From the NCBI RefSeq assembly GCF_026107515.2, contig NZ_JAPCHW010000001.1, positions 124,001-188,000 on the forward strand: 64,000 nucleotides of DNA. The letters are read 5' to 3'. This document shows positions 25,961 through 34,136 of this stretch, one piece after another; position 1 is the first letter of the stretch, and each line of letters starts with the position of its first letter. The translations under genes and the position numbers were made by a program. The notes beneath the pieces were generated by a model, which was not told the origin of the DNA, did no database searches, and saw only the letters and a program-made list of their open reading frames with translations. Origin of the DNA: Glutamicibacter sp. MNS18. Lineage in GTDB: Bacteria > Actinomycetota > Actinomycetes > Actinomycetales > Micrococcaceae.

Positions 25961-26722
25961 CTAACGGTAGCCGGCCATGCGGGCGGCCTTGCGCTGGGCG
26001 ATGTACTGGCTCGAGGGGCGCAGCCAGGAGAAGACCACACCGGCCACGCCCAGCAACACGCTGGCCACATAGGTGAGCACCAGCATCGAGGTATCGGCTG
26101 CATTGGCGTACAGGGCGACACTCGGGATCGTGGCCAACATGCCGACCAACGAGAAGCCGGCCAGGATGGTGGCGATGATGCGCATGGGGTTCACCCCGCG
26201 GCCCACGAAGAACCCGACCAGGAAATACAACACCAGCGACACGATCGTGCTCACCACCACGAATCCGGTGATGGTCGCGGCAATGGTGTCGATGAACAGG
26301 TCCGGGTTATCCAGCAGGCGCTGGATCTCGGGATTGTTGGCCATGGATGGGTCGGATTCCACCTGTGAACGGAACTCCGACTCGAACAGGCTCCATTCCG
26401 AACGGATGACATTGGTCAGGAACTGGGTGCGCTCGAACAGCCAGGCGCTGATGGCCGAGACCACACCGGCGGCCAGGATCAGCCAGAAGGCCAACTTCAG
26501 GCTCTGTGGTCGTTCGGTGGGCGGCTGGACCGGGGCGTATCCACCTGCGGGAGGATAGCCGAACTGCTGGGGTTGTCCATAGGGAGCAGGTTGGGTCGGG
26601 TCGGGTTGCCCGTAGGGATTACCACCCTGGGCCGGTGGCTGGGGTGGGACACCGCCGTAGGGGTTGTATGGTTGACCGGGAGTTGACTGGTCATCGGGCT
26701 GATTCGGGTCGTTGCTACTCAT
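25961..26722 (-). CDS. Four-helix membrane protein with Pro/Gly/Gln-rich N-terminus
   Basis: 253 residues from ATG 26722; GAGGA precedes it by 7 bases, while ATG 26728 is too close to that site. The first 80 residues are a low-complexity Pro/Gly/Tyr/Gln region (repeats of NPYG and YGQP). About four transmembrane segments follow: LAFWLILAAGVVSAISAWLF, ATITGFVVVSTIVSLVLYFLV, IIATILAGFSLVGMLATI and SMLVLTYVASVLLGVAGVVF. The architecture is common in actinobacterial envelope proteins of unknown role. A function cannot be assigned. Confidence 0.7.
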   Translation of the reverse strand: MSSNDPNQPDDQSTPGQPYNPYGGVPPQPPAQGGNPYGQPDPTQPAPYGQPQQFGYPPAGGYAPVQPPTERPQSLKLAFWLILAAGVVSAISAWLFERTQFLTNVIRSEWSLFESEFRSQVESDPSMANNPEIQRLLDNPDLFIDTIAATITGFVVVSTIVSLVLYFLVGFFVGRGVNPMRIIATILAGFSLVGMLATIPSVALYANAADTSMLVLTYVASVLLGVAGVVFSWLRPSSQYIAQRKAARMAGYR

Positions 26723-26899
26723 TTTCATTCCTCAATGACGGCAATTGTTTTCCTACTCCAAGCCTAGTGGACGCCCAATTGTGACCGGTACCTCCAAAAG
26801 GATGGTTTTTAGTTATGGGAATCCCATGCACCAGCTGTGAAAAGGCGAGTGTAGCCACAATTCTTCTACATTGCCGAAAATATTTGAGAGACTGGAGCT

Positions 26900-27562
26900 A
26901 TGCCTAAAACGACCGTCCATTTGCTGCGCCACGGAGAAGTCCATAACCCCGATCGCATCCTCTACGGGCGGATCCCGGGCTACGGGCTGTCCGAACTGGG
27001 TTTCGACATGGCCCAGCGTGCCGGGGAACACTTCACTGCGCAACGCGAATCGGGAGCAAAACTGGTCCGTCTGGTTGCCTCCCCGTTGCTGCGCGCACAG
27101 CAGACCGCTGAGCCGACCAGCCAGGCGCTGGATCTGCCGATCCACACCGATGAGCGGGTTATCGAGGCGGGAAACCGTTTCGAGGGCCTGTCCCGGGTAG
27201 CCAGCAAGCTACGGGAACCCAGGTACTGGTCCTATGTCGTGAACCCCTTCAAGCCGTCCTGGGGTGAACCGTACCGTGAGCAGGTATCCCGGATGCGCGC
27301 CGCCATGGACGAACACCGCAAGGCCGCGCTGGCCGAGGCCGGGGACGGTGCACAGGTGGTGATCGTCAGCCACCAGCTGCCCATCTGGGTCACCCGCCGC
27401 GCCTCCCAACGCCAGCCGCTGTGGCATGATCCACGGCAGCGCGAGTGCACGCTGACCAGCATCACCAGCTTCGAATTCGAGGGCGACCAACTGGTCAACC
27501 TGGTATATAACGAACCAAACGCCGACCTGTTGGCCGGCGCAGCGAACATCCCTGGAGCCTGA
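26900..27562 (+). CDS. Histidine phosphatase (phosphoglycerate mutase-like)
   Basis: 220 residues, with GGAG before ATG 26900. The catalytic RHG motif appears as HLLRHGEVHNPDRILYGRIPGYGLSELG, and the second histidine as VVIVSHQLPIWV. It matches Mycobacterium Rv0525, the first gene of the cytochrome c maturation operon. The actual substrate is unknown; true phosphoglycerate mutase activity is unlikely. The tlpA-like gene starts 4 bases downstream. Confidence 0.85.
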   Translation: MPKTTVHLLRHGEVHNPDRILYGRIPGYGLSELGFDMAQRAGEHFTAQRESGAKLVRLVASPLLRAQQTAEPTSQALDLPIHTDERVIEAGNRFEGLSRVASKLREPRYWSYVVNPFKPSWGEPYREQVSRMRAAMDEHRKAALAEAGDGAQVVIVSHQLPIWVTRRASQRQPLWHDPRQRECTLTSITSFEFEGDQLVNLVYNEPNADLLAGAANIPGA

Positions 27563-27566
27563 GACC

Positions 27567-28190
27567 ATGACCGATGCGTCGAATTCAACACCCCGGGTGG
27601 GTCGGCGAACCCTGATGCGCTCGATGCTGCTTGCCGCCGTTGCCCTGCCGCTGGCCGCTTGCACGGTCAAGGACGACCCGCTGGCACAGCAGGCGCGAGC
27701 CGGGGACAACAAGAACTACATCGCCGGGGACGGCGCGGTGGAGGAATACGCGGTGGAGCAACGCACCGATCCGGTGCAGATCACCGCGGAAACCTACCAG
27801 GGCAGCGACGTCGATTTTGCCGACTATCTCGGCTCCCCGGTGGTCATGAACTTCTGGTACGCCGCTTGCGCCCCGTGCCGGATCGAGGCCCCGCACCTGC
27901 GCAAGCTCAATGAGCAGTTCGCGGGAAAGGTGAACTTCTTGGGCGTTAATGTGCGTGATGAGAAGGACGCGGCGCTGGCCTTTGAACGCAGCTTCGAGAT
28001 TCCCTACGAGTCGGTACAGGACACCTCCGGGGCGATCCAACTGGCCATGACCCAGTACGTACCCCTGCAGGCAGTGCCCACCACCCTGGTCCTGGACCGT
28101 AAGGGACGGGTCCGCGCCAGGGTGATCGGTGCGGTCGAGGAAAGCACCTTGCGTTCCCTGATCCAGACCGCGCTCGACGAGGAGCTGTGA
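27567..28190 (+). CDS. TlpA/ResA-like thiol-disulfide oxidoreductase lipoprotein
   Basis: 207 residues. A basic leader (RVGRRTLMRS) and hydrophobic segment end in a lipobox LAAC with Cys32, so it is probably a membrane-anchored lipoprotein; the RR pair hints at Tat export. The thioredoxin domain has MNFWYAACAPCRIEAPHL with redox motif CAPC and a cis-Pro at VPTTLVLD. It would keep apocytochrome c cysteines reduced for heme attachment, receiving electrons from CcdA. The stop overlaps the ccdA start (GTGA). Confidence 0.9.
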   Translation: MTDASNSTPRVGRRTLMRSMLLAAVALPLAACTVKDDPLAQQARAGDNKNYIAGDGAVEEYAVEQRTDPVQITAETYQGSDVDFADYLGSPVVMNFWYAACAPCRIEAPHLRKLNEQFAGKVNFLGVNVRDEKDAALAFERSFEIPYESVQDTSGAIQLAMTQYVPLQAVPTTLVLDRKGRVRARVIGAVEESTLRSLIQTALDEEL

Positions 28191-28954
28191 CGCTTCCCTT
28201 GACTGCCAATCCGTTTGCGGAGATCGTGCTGGATGGCTCCCTGCTGTTGGCTGCGCCGGTGGCCATCCTCGCCGGACTGGTCTCCTTCCTCTCCCCATGC
28301 GTGCTGCCACTGGTGCCCGGGTACCTGGGGTATGTCACCGGGCTGACCGGTGCCGATCTGTCCGAGCACCGTCGTGGACGGGTGCTCAGCGGGGTCTTGC
28401 TGTTCATTGCCGGATTCTCCGCGGTCTTCATCTCCGCCGGGGTGCTCTTCAGCCAGGTGACCGCCTGGCTGCACTTCAACGGGGCCTGGGTGACCCAGTT
28501 GCTGGGGCTGGTGGTGATCCTGATGGGCGTGGTGTTCATGGGCGGGATCGGCTTCATGCAGCGCGATCGGAAAATCCACCGCAAACCCAAGGCCGGGCTC
28601 TGGGGTGCACCGGTGCTGGGATTCACCTTCGGATTGGGCTGGGCACCGTGTATCGGCCCGACCCTCAGCGCCGTGCTGATCATGAGTACCGGCACCGATG
28701 CGAATGCGGCCCGTGGCGGGCTGCTCACCCTGTTCTACTGCATCGGCCTGGGCGTACCGTTTATCCTGATCGCCTTGGGCATGCGTCGCGGCATGGGGTC
28801 CATGGGCTTCTTCCGCACCCACCAACTGGCGATCATGCGTTTTGGCGGCGGGATGCTGATCCTGCTGGGTGTGGTGATGGCAACCGGGCTCTGGGGAACC
28901 TGGGTGGCTGAACTGCAGAACTGGTTTGCCAATGAAGTGAGGATGCCAATCTAA
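28187..28954 (+). CDS. ccdA: Cytochrome c biogenesis protein CcdA
   Basis: 255 residues from GTG 28187. About six transmembrane helices are visible. The two redox cysteines lie in SFLSPCVLPLVPGYLGYV and GLGWAPCIGPTLSAVL. It passes electrons from cytoplasmic thioredoxin across the membrane to the TlpA-like protein. The stop TAA shares a base with the resB ATG (TAATG), so it is coupled at both ends. Confidence 0.94.
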   Translation: MTLPLTANPFAEIVLDGSLLLAAPVAILAGLVSFLSPCVLPLVPGYLGYVTGLTGADLSEHRRGRVLSGVLLFIAGFSAVFISAGVLFSQVTAWLHFNGAWVTQLLGLVVILMGVVFMGGIGFMQRDRKIHRKPKAGLWGAPVLGFTFGLGWAPCIGPTLSAVLIMSTGTDANAARGGLLTLFYCIGLGVPFILIALGMRRGMGSMGFFRTHQLAIMRFGGGMLILLGVVMATGLWGTWVAELQNWFANEVRMPI

Positions 28955-30603
28955 TGGCACGGACGGAAAAAACCGCAACGAAACCCAAGAAACAGGTCAA
29001 GCGCAGTGACGCGCCGGTGCTGGGACCGGTGGGCATGCTGCGGTGGATCTGGACACAACTGACGTCCATGTCCACCGCGCTGTTCCTGTTGCTGCTGCTG
29101 GCGATCGCCGCGGTGCCCGGGTCGATCTTCCCGCAGCGGCGGGTCAATCCCGAAATGGTCACCGAGTACCTGGAACGCAACCCGGCCAGCGGCCCGTGGC
29201 TGGACCGCTTCCAACTCTTCGATGTCTATTCCTCCGCCTGGTTCTCGGCGATCTACATCCTGCTGTTCATCTCCCTGATCGGCTGTATCATCCCGCGGAT
29301 CAGGAAGCACGCCAAGTCGTTGCGTACCCCGCCACCGCGTACCCCGGCACGCCTGGATCGGTTGCCGCAGTACACGAAGCTGGAGTTCGACGACGCCCAG
29401 GGAACGGTTCCCGCACCGCAGGAGGTCCTTCAGGGCACAGCAAAGCTGCTCAAACGCCGCGGCTACCGGGTCCAGATGCGCCCTGATGGCGCCGACCCTT
29501 CGGTGGCCGCGGAGCGGGGCTACACCCGCGAAATCGGCAACCTGGTCTTCCATATCTCCCTGGTGGGGGTGCTGGCCTCCATGGGGCTGGGCGGCGCCTT
29601 CGGCTATGGCGGGCAGCGCGTGATCGTCGAAGGGGAGACCTTCGTGAACTCGCTGGTGTCCTACGACGCGTTCTCCCCGGGCACGAATTTCAACCCGGAG
29701 AACCTTGAACCCTATTCGGTGACCCTGGACAAGTTCGAGATCCTCTTCGACCGTGAATCCGAGACCCACTTCGGCCAGCCGTTGGACTTCACCGCCCATG
29801 TGACCACCCGGCGCGGGCCGCAGGCCGAACCGCAGGCCGAGGAAATCAAGGTGAACCACCCCCTGCGGATCAATGGTGCGGATGTGTACCTGGTGGGCAA
29901 CGGCTATGCCCCGGTGATCACGGTGCGCGACGGAGAGGGGAACGTGGCCTTCTCCGGACCGGTGGTCTCGGTACCGCAGGATTCGGTCTACACCTCGATG
30001 ATGGTGGCCAAGGTGCCCGACGCGACCCCGGATCAGCTCGGCTTCCAGGGTTTCCTGCTGCCCACGGCGATGCTTGATGAGAACAACTTCGGCATTTCCG
30101 GGGACCCGAATGCGATCAACCCCCAGCTGCACCTGAACGCCTATGCCGGGGATCTGGGGATCGATAACGGGGTACCGCAGAACGTCTATGTGCTGGACAC
30201 CGAGAACATGACCGAGATCAATTCGCGGTCCTTGGATGCCGGCGGCATTATCCTGGAAGCCGGACAGACCTATGAGTTGCCCGACGGGCTGGGTAGCATC
30301 ACCTTTGACGACCTGAAGCGCTATATCGCGGTGGACATCAACTCGGATCCCGGGAAGCTGCCGATCGCGATCTTCTCGGGACTGGCCCTGCTGGGACTGG
30401 GGGTTTCGTTGTTCACTCCACGACGCCGGGTGTGGGTCAAGCTCACCAACGGCGGTGGAACCGGCGGCATCGAGTTCGCGCTGTTGGCACGTGGGGAAGA
30501 TCCGCGATTGGAAAATGAAGCGCGCGAACTGCGTGCCATCTTCGAGAGGACCTGGCCGGTAGCCCAGGACGATAACGAGCAAGGAGAAGTCCGTGGGAAT
30601 TAG
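28954..30603 (+). CDS. resB: Cytochrome c biogenesis protein ResB
   Basis: 549 residues. A Lys-rich cytoplasmic N-terminus precedes the membrane segments LFLLLLLAIAAVPGSIFP, FSAIYILLFISLIGCIIP and FHISLVGVLASMGLGGAFGYGG, then a large extracellular domain (about residues 230-470) and a final helix LPIAIFSGLALLGLGVSLF. It works with CcsB in system II cytochrome c synthesis. It overlaps ccsB by 11 bases. Confidence 0.92.
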   Translation: MARTEKTATKPKKQVKRSDAPVLGPVGMLRWIWTQLTSMSTALFLLLLLAIAAVPGSIFPQRRVNPEMVTEYLERNPASGPWLDRFQLFDVYSSAWFSAIYILLFISLIGCIIPRIRKHAKSLRTPPPRTPARLDRLPQYTKLEFDDAQGTVPAPQEVLQGTAKLLKRRGYRVQMRPDGADPSVAAERGYTREIGNLVFHISLVGVLASMGLGGAFGYGGQRVIVEGETFVNSLVSYDAFSPGTNFNPENLEPYSVTLDKFEILFDRESETHFGQPLDFTAHVTTRRGPQAEPQAEEIKVNHPLRINGADVYLVGNGYAPVITVRDGEGNVAFSGPVVSVPQDSVYTSMMVAKVPDATPDQLGFQGFLLPTAMLDENNFGISGDPNAINPQLHLNAYAGDLGIDNGVPQNVYVLDTENMTEINSRSLDAGGIILEAGQTYELPDGLGSITFDDLKRYIAVDINSDPGKLPIAIFSGLALLGLGVSLFTPRRRVWVKLTNGGGTGGIEFALLARGEDPRLENEARELRAIFERTWPVAQDDNEQGEVRGN

Positions 30604-31666
30604 TAGCCTGAGCGGGTACAACACTTCGTTGGCGCCCATCAACGAGACGTTGGGCGTCTACAGCCAGCTGTTCATGCTGCTGGCGGCCATGGTGTACATG
30701 GTGGCCTTCATCTTCTACGCACTGGATCTGGCCCAGACCAACAAGACCATCGCGGCCATGGATGCGGCCGCCTTGGAGAACGACCACAAGGTCCTGGCCA
30801 CTGCTTCGGCCACGGCCCGCCCCGTGATGCGGAGGAAGGGCTCCAGGGCCGACAATATCGGTGAGCACGTGGTCACCGACAAGATGGAATACACCTCCCG
30901 GACGGTTCGGCGCAATATGGCCCGGATCGCGGTGGTGCTCAGCTGGCTGGGTGTGGCCGTGCACGGCTCCGCTGTGGTCTCCCGGGCCGTCGCCGCCAAC
31001 CGTGTGCCCTGGGGCAATATGTACGAGTTCCTGACCACCGGCGCATTGGTGGTGGCCGTGGTGTACATGATCGCGCTGCTGGTCAAGGACCTGCGGTTCA
31101 TGGGCTCCTTTATCATCGGCCTGGTCACCTTGATGCTGTGCGCCGCGACCATCGGTTTCCCGACCCCGGTCGGGCATCTGGTGCCGGCACTGCAGAGCCC
31201 GTGGATCGTCATCCACGTTTCGATCGCGGTGTTGGCCTCGGCACTGTTCTCGATCAGCTTCGCCATGAACGTGCTGCAGTTGCTGCAGCATTCGCGGATG
31301 AACCGCTTGGCCGCCGGCAAACCGGACAAGCTCCCTTTCATGCGCCTGGTGCCTGGCGCCGGGGCACTGGAGAACTTCGCCTACCGGATCAACACCATTG
31401 CGTTCGTGATGTGGACCTTCACCCTGATCGCCGGTGCGATCTGGGCCGAAGCAGCCTGGGGCCGCTACTGGGGATGGGACCCGAAGGAAGTCTGGACCTT
31501 CGTGATCTGGGTGGTGTACGCCGGATACCTGCATGCCCGGGCGACCGGTGGCTGGACCGGGCCACGTTCGGCCTGGCTGTCGATCATCGGCTACGGTTGC
31601 CTGATCTTCAACTTCACCGTGGTGAACATCTACTTCAACGGCTTGCACTCCTACGCCGGGGTGTAG
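30593..31666 (+). CDS. ccsB: Cytochrome c biogenesis protein CcsB (heme-handling)
   Basis: 357 residues from GTG 30593, with AAGGAG 6 bases upstream inside the end of resB. The tryptophan-rich WWD loop WGRYWGWDPKEVWTFVIW, which holds heme outside the membrane, is followed by conserved histidines (YLHARA and NGLHSYAG). Eight or so membrane helices are visible. It exports heme and, with ResB, joins it to CXXCH apocytochromes. It is the last gene of the five-gene operon and is followed by a 15-bp terminator stem. Confidence 0.95.
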   Translation: MGISSLSGYNTSLAPINETLGVYSQLFMLLAAMVYMVAFIFYALDLAQTNKTIAAMDAAALENDHKVLATASATARPVMRRKGSRADNIGEHVVTDKMEYTSRTVRRNMARIAVVLSWLGVAVHGSAVVSRAVAANRVPWGNMYEFLTTGALVVAVVYMIALLVKDLRFMGSFIIGLVTLMLCAATIGFPTPVGHLVPALQSPWIVIHVSIAVLASALFSISFAMNVLQLLQHSRMNRLAAGKPDKLPFMRLVPGAGALENFAYRINTIAFVMWTFTLIAGAIWAEAAWGRYWGWDPKEVWTFVIWVVYAGYLHARATGGWTGPRSAWLSIIGYGCLIFNFTVVNIYFNGLHSYAGV

Positions 31667-31687
31667 ACCCGAGACCACCTTCGAAAA

Positions 31688-31721
31688 GTGAAGGGCGCTG
31701 CCATCAGGCAGCGCCCTTCAC
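31688..31721 (+). terminator. Terminator after ccsB
   Basis: Perfect 15-bp stem GTGAAGGGCGCTGCC (31688-31702) / its inverse (31707-31721) with loop ATCA. The right arm is followed by GGGG rather than a T-tract. Confidence 0.75.
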
Positions 31722-31775
31722 GGGGTTAAAGGCACCGGGACACCCGGCCGGGGCGGAAGTTGCTAGGGTGGGTCC

Positions 31776-32264
31776 ATGCGCCCGTTGATGATCCTCTGCG
31801 GCTTCCTGCTGGTTGTGGCCCACTCGGTCTATGGCGCCATCGCCATGAACGATCTGGCGGTGGCCGCGGCTAGCGGCGTGCCACTGGATACCGCCGTGGC
31901 CGATATGGTGGCCGCCGGCCAGGGCTACAGCACGATACCGGGACTGGTGTTCGCCGCAGTGGGGTGCGTGCTCGCGGTGGCGTGGTTGATCCTGGCAGTT
32001 GGTCCCGGACGCGAAATGTCCGGGTGGATGCTCGCCGCAGTGTGGGGTGCGTTCATGGCCTTGGGCGCGCCGGCCTACTTCCTCGCCTCCTTCGGAAACC
32101 TGAACTCGGTGGGGGACACCTACGCTGATTGGAACGCCGAAGCCGCGTGGGCCTGGGAATTGCCCGTGTACCTGCTAAGCGGCATGGCGGGACTGCTCAT
32201 GTTGCTTGCCCTGGGGTGGGCGGCGGTGAACACCTGGCGGGGCACGGAGCGACCGGTCAGCTGA
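31776..32264 (+). CDS. Four-helix membrane protein, function unknown
   Basis: 162 residues. A -10 box TAGGGT (31764-31769) sits 6 bases before ATG 31776, so the message is probably leaderless. Segments MILCGFLLVVAHSVYGAI, IPGLVFAAVGCVLAVAWLILAV, GWMLAAVWGAFMALGAPAYFL and LPVYLLSGMAGLLMLLALGW are hydrophobic. I do not recognise a family. The position between ccsB and men genes resembles the small membrane protein at Mycobacterium Rv0531, but this is only a positional comparison. Confidence 0.7.
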   Translation: MRPLMILCGFLLVVAHSVYGAIAMNDLAVAAASGVPLDTAVADMVAAGQGYSTIPGLVFAAVGCVLAVAWLILAVGPGREMSGWMLAAVWGAFMALGAPAYFLASFGNLNSVGDTYADWNAEAAWAWELPVYLLSGMAGLLMLLALGWAAVNTWRGTERPVS

Positions 32265-32377
32265 AATGACTGCTGGTGCGGCTTGCACCGTCCGTGAATC
32301 CCACCGGACAAGTAGCCAGCGGGTTCGGGCGCGTCGCCGCCCCTGGACGGGCTTGCCGGGGCCTTGGGCAGGACAGG

Positions 32378-32415
32378 AAAAAGGACCAGGGGCCCGTGGG
32401 CCCCTGGTCCTTTTT
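32378..32415. terminator. Bidirectional terminator with an 18-bp perfect stem
   Basis: AAAAAGGACCAGGGGCCC (32378-32395) pairs with its exact inverse (32398-32415) across a 2-base GT loop. The flanking A5 and T5 give a U-tract on both strands, so it can stop both convergent genes. Confidence 0.9.
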
Positions 32416-32834
32416 CAGCTGTCCTTGGAATTCGGATCCGGTGCGTTATCGGTGGACTCACCGGTGGAGTCCTCATCCGGTCCCTTCTTTTTCTTCTTTT
32501 TCTCTTCTTCCAGCCGCTTGATTTCGGATTCACGTTGGTTCAGCTCGGTTTCGCGTTGCTGCTGGCGGCGCCAGATCTCCAACTGGCGCAGGAAGTCCTC
32601 GTCATCGTCGGGGGCCTGGCTGCGGGGAGCCGGGCCGCCGGGGTGTGCGGTGTTGGGCCGCCCCAACAAGTACCAAAGGCCAGCACCTACCAACGGCAAC
32701 AGCAGGATCACCAGCAGCCAAGCGGTCTTGGGCAGCGAACGAACCTGATGGCGCTCGGTACGGGCACAGTCGATCATGGAATAGATCGTCAGTGCTACCG
32801 CGACCAGCGAAGCGAAAACAATAAAGCGGACCAT
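32415..32834 (-). CDS. PLD nuclease N-terminal-domain small membrane protein
   Basis: 139 residues. Two membrane helices (IVFASLVAVALTIYSMIDC and TAWLLVILLLPLVGAGLWYLLG) form the 'cardiolipin synthase N-terminal / PLDc_N' module, whose WYLLGRP end is typical. A charged coiled-coil-like tail follows, with a run of lysines after RLEEE. No catalytic HKD motif is present, so this is not a nuclease. The start is preceded by TAGAAT (32841-32846 on the opposite strand) with 6 bases spacing, a leaderless pattern. Confidence 0.8.
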   Translation of the reverse strand: MVRFIVFASLVAVALTIYSMIDCARTERHQVRSLPKTAWLLVILLLPLVGAGLWYLLGRPNTAHPGGPAPRSQAPDDDEDFLRQLEIWRRQQQRETELNQRESEIKRLEEEKKKKKKGPDEDSTGESTDNAPDPNSKDS

Positions 32835-32874
32835 GTATCCATTCTAGTAAAGATCCGTTGACCGTAATGCTCGG

Positions 32875-32880
32875 TAGACT
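32875..32880 (+). promoter_or_regulatory. -10 element TAGACT of a leaderless promoter
   Basis: TAGACT is followed by 7 bases and GTG 32888. It helps choose that start over the in-frame TTG 32858. Confidence 0.5.
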
Positions 32881-32887
32881 GTCCTAT

Positions 32888-33169
32888 GTGCAGTTTCTCA
32901 AATATACGGTAATCCGTCTCGGTATCTTCCTGATCGTTTTCTTCTGCCTGTGGCAGCTGATGGCCTGGCCCATTTTCCTGGCCGGGCTGATTGGCTTGGT
33001 CGTGGCCTTCGCTGTGTCCTACCTGTTCTTCAACAAGTTGCGCCTGGCCGCGGGCCAGGATGTGCAGAAGCTGTTCGCCCGGACCAATAGCCCCAAGTCG
33101 GCCAAGCAGCTGGCGGACGAGGAGATCGAGGATTCCTTCGACGAGGAACAGCGCAAGAACGGGCAGTAG
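32888..33169 (+). CDS. DUF4229 small membrane protein
   Basis: 93 residues from GTG 32888 (QFLKYTVIRLGIFLIVFF). Two membrane helices are followed by a charged cytoplasmic tail (FARTNSPKSAKQLADEEIEDSF) typical of the actinobacterial DUF4229 family. It lies convergent with menA, its usual neighbour in Micrococcaceae and relatives. The function is unknown. Confidence 0.8.
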   Translation: MQFLKYTVIRLGIFLIVFFCLWQLMAWPIFLAGLIGLVVAFAVSYLFFNKLRLAAGQDVQKLFARTNSPKSAKQLADEEIEDSFDEEQRKNGQ

Positions 33170-33175
33170 CCGCCG

Positions 33176-34060
33176 CTACACCAGGTACTGCAGTGCCACG
33201 GCCACGCTGAAGAGCAGGGCGTAGACCATGTTCAGGATGCCGGTCTGCTTCAGGACCGGCACCAGCCGGGCCAGGTCCGCCTCGCGCAACATCAGCCAGC
33301 AGGGGCGGATGGCCACCAGGAAGGCCGCCAAGACCAGCCACATCCAGGGGTAGTCATTGGTCAGCAACACCGGCAGGACGATGGACACGGCAACCATCAC
33401 CACATAGCTGATACGGGCCAGCCGGTCGCCCAGGCGCACCGCCAGGGTCATCTTTCCCACCGGCTTGTCGGTGGGAATATCCCGGACGTTATTGGCCATC
33501 AGCAGTGCGGTGCCGATCAGTCCGGTGCCGATGGCCCCGATCAGCGAGGCCTCGGTGATCCGGTTGATCTGGGTGTAGGTGGTGCCCATGGTGGCGACCA
33601 GTCCGAAGAAGATGAACACATAGACATCCCCCCAGCCGCGGTAACCGTAGGGGTTCTTGCCCCCGGTATATCCCCAGGCGGCAAAGATCGCGGCCACTCC
33701 GACCAGCAACAACGGCCAGGCCGAGGACAGGACCACCAACAGCAGGCCGAACACGGCGGCCAGCCCGAAGCAGGTGAATGCGGCGTTGCGGACGTGTTTC
33801 GGGGCGGCGGCTCCGGATCCGGTTAAGCGCATCGGACCGACCCGGTCCTCATCGGTGCCGCGGATCCCGTCCGAATAGTCGTTGGAATAGTTCACGCCGA
33901 TCTGCAGCAGCAGGCCGACGGCCAAGGCCAGCAGGGCACGAACCCAGTGGATCCGGCCATCGGGACCGATCGCCGCCGCGGTACCGATCACCACCGGGGC
34001 GATGACGATCGGCAAGGTGCGCAAGCGCGCACCGGCAACCCACTGGGAAATGGTGGCCAC
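33176..34060 (-). CDS. menA: 1,4-dihydroxy-2-naphthoate polyprenyltransferase
   Basis: 294 residues from GTG 34060, with GAAAGGA 9 bases upstream; the longer frame to 34099 has no such site. UbiA-family prenyl-diphosphate motif NYSNDYSDGIRGTDEDR (the NDxxD pattern) is near residue 58-74, and the second acidic motif is ANNVRDIPTDKPVGK. About eight membrane helices are visible. It attaches the polyprenyl tail in menaquinone synthesis. It belongs to a minus-strand men group with menE and menB. Confidence 0.93.
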   Translation of the reverse strand: MATISQWVAGARLRTLPIVIAPVVIGTAAAIGPDGRIHWVRALLALAVGLLLQIGVNYSNDYSDGIRGTDEDRVGPMRLTGSGAAAPKHVRNAAFTCFGLAAVFGLLLVVLSSAWPLLLVGVAAIFAAWGYTGGKNPYGYRGWGDVYVFIFFGLVATMGTTYTQINRITEASLIGAIGTGLIGTALLMANNVRDIPTDKPVGKMTLAVRLGDRLARISYVVMVAVSIVLPVLLTNDYPWMWLVLAAFLVAIRPCWLMLREADLARLVPVLKQTGILNMVYALLFSVAVALQYLV

Positions 34061-34136
34061 GGAAGTAGTCCTTTCGGGAAAAAATCTTCGACCCTCCATT
34101 TTCGCCTGAAAAGGCCGAGGGGGCTAATCGGTAGGG

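Noticed and set aside
28951-31678. Long minus-strand frames (563 and 411 codons) opposite resB and ccsB
   Set aside because: They are rich in His, Gln, Arg and Gly with no domain, and they mirror genuine membrane-protein genes.
25224-31721. Search for a Rex operator near rex and the cytochrome c genes
   Set aside because: No TTGTGA-N6-TCACAA-like site was found; TTGATCACAA at about 23375 is too short and lacks the spacer.
32415-32834. PLD nuclease activity for the small membrane protein
   Set aside because: Only the two-helix N-terminal module is present; the HKD catalytic motifs are absent.
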